Below, piece after piece: positions 57,983-64,000 of a stretch of 64,000 nucleotides of DNA. The stretch's first letter is position 1; each line of letters starts with the position of its first letter. The notes under the pieces were generated by a model, which was not told the DNA's origin, did no database searches, and saw only the letters and a list, made by a program, of their open reading frames with translations. The stretch is from the NCBI GenBank assembly GCA_964035015.1, contig OZ036002.1, positions 16,537,161 to 16,601,160 of the forward strand, read 5' to 3'. The position numbers and the translations under genes are program-made. Source of the DNA: Corallium rubrum (lineage: Eukaryota; Cnidaria; Anthozoa; Scleralcyonacea; Coralliidae).

Positions 57983-58279
57983 TCACTGCTGCAGATGGAA
58001 ATTTACATTTACATTCCCAATGGAGCAACTGCTAAACAGGGAACCAAACTGAGGAAGATTTTCGATCTGAATGTTTGAAGTCTGCAAAGTGATCATTGTT
58101 GTTGGGGCATTTGACTTGGAATTGGAAACAAGCTGAAGGACGCGTCTTCGTTTTGCTGCTTGATGCCCATCTGAACATTCGTCACCAAGAGCTTGTGAGA
58201 GGACATCGCTGCAATGCTTGAGTTGTGGTGTTGATGGTCTTCGGTTGTAACCATTACAAAAATAAACTGTAGTTTTCAT
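57983..58279 (-). CDS. Unassigned ORF with NVNVNF C-terminus
   Basis: Open frame of 98 codons with a basic patch (AAKRRRVLQLVSNSKSN) and a C-terminal LFSSCSIGNVNVNFHLQQ. I recall similar 'NCxxxNVxVNx' ends in uncharacterised cnidarian proteins. It may be the last exon of a minus-strand gene interrupted upstream by the palindrome array or the copia element. Weak support. Confidence 0.25.
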   Translation of the reverse strand: MKTTVYFCNGYNRRPSTPQLKHCSDVLSQALGDECSDGHQAAKRRRVLQLVSNSKSNAPTTMITLQTSNIQIENLPQFGSLFSSCSIGNVNVNFHLQQ

Positions 58280-58600
58280 GCCAGAAACTATAGTTTTCCA
58301 TCCAAAACTATAGTTTTCAATAAAAAACTAAAGTTTTTCAGCAAAATACTATAGTTTTCGTTCAAACTATAGTTATAACTAAAGTTTACTTGGCCAATGA
58401 ACTATACTTTCCCCTCCAGAAACTTTCGTTATTACCTGATTACTATAGTTTTCATAAAAACTATAGTTTTTAAGATAAAATTATAGTTACTATGCAATAA
58501 CTATAGTTGTTTACAGCTGAACTATAGTTTTCCAACTGGAAAATATTAAAGAGACTTTCGTTTGTTTTGACAAATATAGTTTCTAAAGAAACTATAGTTT
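58264..58600. repeat. Phased array of AACTATAGTT palindromes
   Basis: About 16 exact or one-mismatch copies of the self-complementary AACTATAGTT lie at roughly 58264, 58286, 58306, 58326, 58347, 58365, 58377, 58400, 58420, 58441, 58459, 58480, 58499, 58520, 58572 and 58590. Spacing is mostly 18-22 bp, near two helical turns. The DNA between the motifs is unrelated, so this is not an ordinary satellite. Confidence 0.8.
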
Positions 58601-58780
58601 TTAAAATTCAATAGTATTTATCTGTGAATTATGGCGAAACTATGAAAAGTAAAACAGTAAGATATCAATTGGTATAAACTCACAAATCTTATCTATTCAT
58701 TTTATACCTGCTGGTTAGGCAATTGTTAATTGAACTATGGTGACTTCTATCAACTAAGACAAAAACTGAAAAGTGTAAAA

Positions 58781-58961
58781 TGTTGAGTTTTGTGTTTCTT
58801 TTAATAACAGCTTCAAATAACAATAGATAATTTACATAATATAATCTAGTAACAAATGTCAATACATAGCCATGTTTTTCTCTTCTGAAAGAACATTTTA
58901 TATAGTTCATGTAACACTAATTATAGCTTAACATTACTGACGTAATACTTGAATGTCAACA
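58781..58961 (-). repeat. Copia element, 3' LTR
   Basis: 181 bp. A purine tract (minus strand AAGTGGGAG, 58962-58970) adjoins its start. Confidence 0.95.
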
Positions 58962-59052
58962 CTCCCACTTAATGTGAGCTATGATTATAACTGAATAACC
59001 CTCTTTAAATACGAAAACGTCTCTCTTTCGTCTACCCTTAAACTAGATTTCT

Positions 59053-60036
59053 TTAACGTTTAAGATGTCTCTGAATTTTTGAAAAGTTTGTCTTGGTAGA
59101 CTCTTCGTCATAATATCTGTCATTGACTTTCTCTCGAATAAAGTGATATGCCACGTCAGTGTGCTTAGTACGGTTATGGAATCGTGGATTTTTAAATAGT
59201 TCTATGGCTCCTTGATTATCTTCATTCATAACCGATGGTTGATCTTGTTTTTCTCCGATGTCGTTTAGTAATCTTCTTAACCACACAAGCTCTTGTGTTG
59301 CATGACTGAGCGCCACATACTCGGCTTCGGTTGTTGATCTGGTAACGCATGGTTGTCTTTTGCTGCACCAGCTTATAGTTGATCCATTTATCTGGAAGGC
59401 ATATCCAGATGTTGATCTTCTTGTATCCAAGTCGTTTGCCCAATCTGCGTCTGAATAACCGACTATAGAACATGTTGCACTTCTGCCTTCGAACACTAGA
59501 CCATAGTTCATAGTACCTTTGATATATCTTAGGACTCTTTTTGCACCAACCCAATGTTCTTTGCTTGGTTTCGCCATGAACTTTGATAGTATGCCAACTG
59601 CGGAGGCTAGATCTGGTCTAGTTGCGGTGGTCACATAGGTTAGACATCCTATGAGCTTCTGGTATTCGTTAGTATTTGTGGGATTTTCATCTTCTGGCAA
59701 TTCTTGAAAATGTTTCCCAGGCTCTAGAGGAGTTGACACAGGTTTGCATTGCTCCATACTGAATCGCTTTAGAATACCTTCTAAATATTTGGTTTGACTG
59801 ATCGTCATCTGTCCTCTTTCTCTATCTCTTTTAATAAGCATTCCGAGAATATGCTTCACTTCTCCCATATCCTCAATCTTGAACTTCGAACCGATTAACT
59901 TCTTCTCTTCATTTAGCATGGATAAGTCATTGGAAAACAGCAGTATATCATCGACGTGGATTGATAGAATAACAAAATTGATAATTCCATTCTGATCTTT
60001 GATAGATTTCATATACAAACATGGATCAGGGTTCAT
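59053..60036 (-). pseudogene. Copia RT C-terminal half and RNase H
   Basis: MNPDPCLYMK, LSIHVDDILLFSND (HVDD in place of the usual YVDD), FKIEDMGEVKHILGM, then RNase H with VGYSDADWANDLDTRRSTSG, TTEAEYVALSHATQELVWLR and NRTKHTDVAYHFIRE. Open to the stop at 59053; the upstream junction to 60097 is broken. Confidence 0.9.
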
Positions 60037-60096
60037 TTGTTTGTATCCACTTGACTTTAGAAAGGTGTCGATGGCGTTGTTCCAGCATCTCGCGGA

Positions 60097-60447
60097 TTAT
60101 TTTAATCCATAAATACTTTTCATTAGCTTACAGACGTGGTTTGGACATTCCTTGCTAACATAACCGTCTGGTTGTCGCATATATACTTCTTCTAGGTTTC
60201 CTTGCAAGGATGCTGATTTGACGTCCATTTGGTCGACTTCCCAATTCTTAGCACTTGACAGAGCTAGTAATGATCGAATCGTTGTACTTCGCACTACAGG
60301 TGAAAATACTTCCGAGTAGTCGATTCCTTCGGCTTGAGTGTAACCTTGGGCCACTAGTTGAGCTTTATATCTTTGTACACAGCCGTTTTCATCTCTCTTT
60401 ACTTTGAAAACCCATTTGCTGCCTACAACATGCTTGCCTTCGGGCAA
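60097..60447 (-). pseudogene. Copia RT N-terminal half
   Basis: SKWVFKVKRDENG, YKAQLVAQGYTQAEGIDYSE, FSPVVRSTTIRSLLALSS, DQMDVKSASLQGNLEEVYM. It ends after LMKSIYGLK at a stop, short of the HVDD motif in the next frame. The 60448-60933 stretch before it is the integrase-RT linker in broken frames. Confidence 0.9.
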
Positions 60448-60933
60448 CGGAACAAGTTCCCAGGTGTCGTTTTCAATTAAGGAATTGAATTCTGAATCGG
60501 TAGCTTTCTTCCATTCTGTTGAATATTCTCCGGAGAAGGCTTCTTTAAGATTAATTTTTCATTTATATCAGCAGTTATATCGTTCGCTAGATAACATTCC
60601 TCATCGAATCTATTGGGTGGTTTTCGTATTCTTCGTCCATCGACGTTTCGAACTTCATTCATGAACGTCTCCTCGAAGGTTGCTCCCACTTGCTGGTCAT
60701 CAGCTCGTTGGTTTGGTTCGACATTCTCTGCGACTCTTTGATTAGGAACTTCGTTTTGTTCTTGACTTCCGTCAGTAAGAATTTCTTCAATCGCTAATGG
60801 AATGTCAGAATCTGTGCGATCATCAAATTTGGTTGAACTTTGGACATCAAAGTCATGAAATTTCTTCTCAGAAATATGACATCACGACTGCGAGTAAATT
60901 CGCGAGAAATAGGATCGTATAACTTATATCCTT

Positions 60934-61695
60934 TCACATCCTCGGGGTATCCCACGAAAACGACTTTCTGGATTTTGGGTCCAGCTTCTTTCTCTGGTTG
61001 TCAGGAATATGCACGTATGTAACACATCCGAATACACGTAGATTCGACACATCAGGTTTCTTCTTGAACAAGCATTCATACGGAGTGATACCAGTTAAGG
61101 CTGTCATTGGGCTGCGGTTTCGGACGTAAACCGAGGTTCTGGCTTCTTCGGCCCAAAATTCATTTGGCATCTGTGCATGGGATAACATGGATCGTGTTGA
61201 CTCTACGATGGTGCGGTTCATTCTTTCCGCTACGCCATTCTGTGCTGGGTTGTATGGTACGCTTAGTTGATGAACGATACCATTACTCTTCAGGAAAGAC
61301 TCGGATTCTTTCGAGGAATATTCTCCATTATCCGAATGTAGAATCTTGACTGGATTTACTCCAACGTTCATAGCATAGGCATGGAACTCTTTGAATTTTT
61401 CCAAGACTTCGCTCTTATTCTTCATGAAATAAACAAACGTGTACCGTGAGTAATCGTCGATGAAGGTTACATAATATCGTGATCCACCAAGAGACGATAC
61501 GGACATTGGACCACAGACATCACTATGGATAAGTTCGAATGGCTCACTAGCACGATAATCAGCAGTCTTCGGATAAGGACAGCGATGTTGCTTCCCTTTG
61601 GTGCACGCATCACAGAATCGATCCTCATTTGTCTTGCTTACACCGTCCATTCCACTTACCATACCTTCGTCAATGAGTTTGTTCACATTGTTCAT
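60934..61695 (-). pseudogene. Copia integrase
   Basis: Zinc part CDACTKGKQHRCPYP, catalytic core HSDVCGPMSVSSLGG, YVTFIDDYSRYTFVYFMK, KILHSDNGEYSSKE and NPAQNGVAERMNRTIVE (D, D, E), then VFGCVTYVHIP. The GAG-pre-integrase block (WHCRFGHLG) lies just upstream in another frame. The frame fails at about 60960. Confidence 0.9.
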
Positions 61696-61766
61696 CCGAG
61701 GTGACCAAATCTACAGTGCCATATATACCGATCTGCATTAGGTTGTTGCTTGGCGACGTTCACATG

Positions 61767-62638
61767 CTATTTCATAATCTTCAAGACATATAACTTTCCT
61801 TGGACCTCTCCTTCAGCTAAAATCTTTGACTTCCGGGAAATTTCAAACCTGTTTTCTTTAAAGGTAACTGTTGCGTTTACCATTGCATTAACTGACAGCA
61901 AGTTGTTCTCTAACTCTGGCAGGTACAAAACTTCTTGCAATGCTATCTTTTGAGTATGGTCATCCACAGCAGCTTTCACATGACAAGTTCCTTTTCCATG
62001 TGCAAGGATTGATCTATTACCACCGAGATTCACTGTGCATGGTTTGTTAAATTCCACATAGTTGACAGACAATTTCTTTCGAATGTCATATGTTGGGTCG
62101 CCCGTGAGTCGATAATCAATCCGCATTTATCTTCATTCTCAGATATATATAATGCTGCTTCATCATGATTATCTTGCTCATTTTCCCCCTGTGCTAAGGA
62201 AGCAGATCTTCTTCCTTTGCTTTGATTACCACCACGTTGTGAATTATTACTTCGTTTAGGACAGTTACGTGCAAAGTGTCCTTTCTCTTTACAGTTATGA
62301 CAAGTTCCATTGAATTTCCGACCAAACTTAACTTCATTACCTTTCTTAGTTGGCTCTTTCGGCTCATATTTTCTTCTGTTGTATGGTCGTTGAGCAGAAT
62401 ATGCATCTTCAACTTTCTTCGAATCAGAAATTCTATCGGCATCATTTAACAACATAGCTTTCACTTTCTTAAAAGTGACCTTTTTCTCTCCAACAGCATC
62501 TAATGCAGTAATGAGTGGCTTGAATTCATCCGGGAGACTTCCAAGCAAGGTCATAGCTAGTTCTCCGTCATCAATGTTCGCACCCATTTCTTTTAGCTGG
62601 TCATGAAGGGACTTCAGATGGTTCATATGCTCCAGCAT
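61767..62638 (-). pseudogene. Copia gag C-terminus and protease
   Basis: Two overlapping frames (62638-62030, 62126-61767). Zinc knuckle CHNCKEKGHFARNC, then protease IIDSRATQHMT, in which the DSG/DTG active-site Gly is Arg, followed by LYLPELENNLLSVNAM. The frame changes near 62070. Confidence 0.85.
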
Positions 62639-62734
62639 ATTTCCACCACTTTGAAATTTACTTGAATAGTACTTTTGGCGTAATCTTACAGTCTGAGGTA
62701 TTGAGATTCTAGCAAACTGGTTTTTCAGGGCATC

Positions 62735-63025
62735 TCAGGCCTCTTTAGCCGTAGTTGTGTTCCTTACATGGATTTGTTGATCGGGTTCTACCCCCAAACA
62801 AATGTATGTCCAGGCCTTTTTCGAAGCAGACTTAAATTCTTGCTTTACCTTTTCAGACGCATCTTCAGCAGGAACTTCAGCTGAACCGTCAACATGCTCA
62901 AATAAATCTAAACTTTCGAGATACAGGCGCATATTAAATGTCCAGTCGCGATAGTTTGCTCCATTTAATTTCTGAATCTTAAAATCCGTCGTCAACGCCA
63001 TTTTTGCCATTTCGCATGCGGTCAA
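62735..63025 (-). pseudogene. Copia gag N-terminus
   Basis: FKIQKLNGANYRDWTFNMRL is the typical copia gag start. An in-frame TGA at 62737-62735 separates it from the same-frame continuation at 62638. Confidence 0.85.
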
Positions 63026-63098
63026 GTTAGTCCGTAGCTAATCCGTCTTCAAAAAAATACATCACAACATTTCAGTCGCTTCAGGCACATGAAATGTC

Positions 63099-63112
63099 CT
63101 GGGCCCATAACC
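63099..63112 (-). promoter_or_regulatory. Copia primer binding site, initiator tRNA-Met anticodon region
   Basis: The minus strand reads GGTTATGGGCCCAG directly after the 5' LTR. It is complementary to CTGGGCCCATAACC, the anticodon stem-loop of eukaryotic initiator tRNA-Met. This matches the half-tRNA primer known for Drosophila copia. Confidence 0.85.
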
Positions 63113-63293
63113 TGTTGAGTTTTGTGTTTCTTTTAATAACAGCCTCAAATAACAATAGATAATTTACATAATATAATCCAGTAACAAATGTCAATACATA
63201 GCCATGTTTTTCTCTTCTGAAAGAACATCTTATATACTTCATGTAACACTAATTATAGCTTAACATTACTGACGTAATACTTGAATGTCAACA
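63113..63293 (-). repeat. Copia element, 5' LTR
   Basis: 181 bp, about 4 differences from 58781-58961. Confidence 0.95.
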
Positions 63294-63298
63294 TAAAA

Positions 63299-63808
63299 AA
63301 CGTTTTTATTATAATATACATAATTCCAGTAATTAGAATAACAAACGAACAAAAAGTTCCTTTTAATTAATACTATCTAGATATACGGTATTTAATTTAC
63401 ATATATAGTATTACATATTAAACTCGTACACTGTTTAAAACTTTATATCTATACTTAAATGTGCATGAAGTAATTCCGAATCAATATGTGAGTAATTTCG
63501 AAACGGAATTAGCATATCAGAATTCAGAAAGAAAGGCTACAGGTAATAAAATTTTTGGCCCCATCTGGACAGTGTCGTACCCAGCCCCCAGGCGCATGCT
63601 CCGCGCAGCAAGCGCGCATTGATACTTGGGATAGCGTCATCCCATCTCAGTGCACCATGTTTGAAATTCACTTGTGATGGACGCATGGTGTTTTGAGATT
63701 CAAGCTACATAAACCCTTGGAAATAAGACTTTTTGTTTGCAAAGAGATCAGGAAGACAGTCTTCACCGAAATAACATGTTCTTCTACGGAAAGATTTAAC
63801 TAAAAGCC
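63299..63808. other. Intergenic / promoter region
   Basis: AT-rich first half, then a GC-richer part with GCGCGCATTG near 63610. No gene seen. It probably includes the promoter of the gene starting at 63809. Confidence 0.4.
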
Positions 63809-63870
63809 ATGGAAATAGAGTTGAACCAAGAAAGTCCTAGAAGCTTCGCTCGCACGAGGCTACGAGCAAG
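63809..63870 (+). CDS. First coding exon of a gene leaving the window
   Basis: ATG (in CCATGG) opens MEIELNQESPRSFARTRLRA and meets a good donor (GCAAG|GTAAAG) at 63871, phase 2. Only 20 residues, so function is unknown. The frame and donor quality are the only support. Confidence 0.4.
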
Positions 63871-64000
63871 GTAAAGAGTTTGGCATTTATCGTTTGTTTT
63901 CTATTGTCCTACTTATTGTAATGTGAAATTTTCTCTGGCTCTCGTTGTCAATTTCCTGTTTGATTGTCCAATACAACCCTCTGAAATCATTCTTTCTTTT

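Larger units (their letters stand above)
58781..63293 (-). mobile_element. Ty1/copia-type LTR retrotransposon, complete, inactivated
   Basis: LTRs of 181 bp (TGTTGAGTTTTG .. GAATGTCAACA) at 58781-58961 and 63113-63293 differ at about 4 positions. The 5-bp target duplication is TAAAA (58776-58780, 63294-63298). Gene order on the minus strand is gag, protease, integrase, RT, RNase H, the copia order. Coding frames are interrupted by stops and frame changes at about 62737, 62070, 61767, 61700, 60960, 60540 and 60100-60060. Confidence 0.95.

Noticed and set aside
58264..58600. CRISPR-like or satellite array
   Set aside because: The repeated motif is only 10 bp with irregular 8-12 bp spacers, and CRISPR does not occur in animal genomes.

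Overview
The window is eukaryotic and almost certainly from an invertebrate animal. It has spliced genes with GT..AG introns, microsatellites, LTR and non-LTR retrotransposons, P-like, EnSpm-like and TTAA-type DNA transposons, a 5S-rRNA-derived SINE and many short inverted-repeat elements. From memory, several families (chromodomain/DDE-like elements, solo P2X7-type cytoplasmic domains, 5S SINEs) are typical of cnidarians. An anthozoan such as a coral or sea anemone is my best guess; I could not run a search. Almost every recognisable gene is a mobile-element gene or a host gene broken by one.

Layout. 0-2.5 kb: AT-rich DNA with an old 5S-type SINE. 2.5-10.6 kb: a minus-strand PHD-finger gene split by a 7.1-kb element (2842-9975) with 22-bp perfect terminal inverted repeats. 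The element carries two convergent genes with open reading frames: a three-exon chromodomain gene (+) and a ten-exon DDE-transposase-like gene (-, 851 aa) ending in a SAP-like motif. The same PHD gene was also hit by a CR1-like retroposon (10.6-11.2 kb). 11.4-12.05 kb: two palindromic miniature elements. 12.2-20.8 kb: an EnSpm/CACTA-type transposase (-, one frameshift) head to head with a six-exon accessory gene (+). 20.9-23.2 kb: a 5'-truncated non-LTR reverse transcriptase inserted in an uncharacterised gene. 23.9-25.5 kb: a TTAA-flanked element carrying a P2X7-cytoplasmic-domain ORF and a THAP remnant.

26.7-30.5 kb: a THAP + P-element-like transposase pseudogene. 31.6-41.2 kb: three more transposon-like or uncharacterised genes, all with frameshifts, plus a THAP fragment. 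41.2-45.5 kb: a hairpin and MITE field with one tRNA-Thr-like gene. 45.6-52.7 kb: a small minus-strand gene head to head with a plus-strand gene that is interrupted by a complete Ty3-type LTR element (46799-51160, identical 142-bp LTRs, 5-bp target duplication), followed by a 275-bp tandem tRNA-like array. 53.3-57.9 kb: a CR1/L2-like retrotransposon. 58.3-58.6 kb: a phased array of AACTATAGTT palindromes. 58.8-63.3 kb: a Ty1/copia element primed from inside initiator tRNA-Met. 63.8 kb: first exon of a gene leaving the window.

Many ORF breaks are single-base changes in homopolymers. Either the elements are decaying or the assembly has uncorrected homopolymer errors; the sequence alone cannot decide. 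The best candidate for an undescribed system is the chromodomain + DDE-like two-gene transposon at 2842-9975. Excising it exactly restores a PHD finger reading frame in the host gene.
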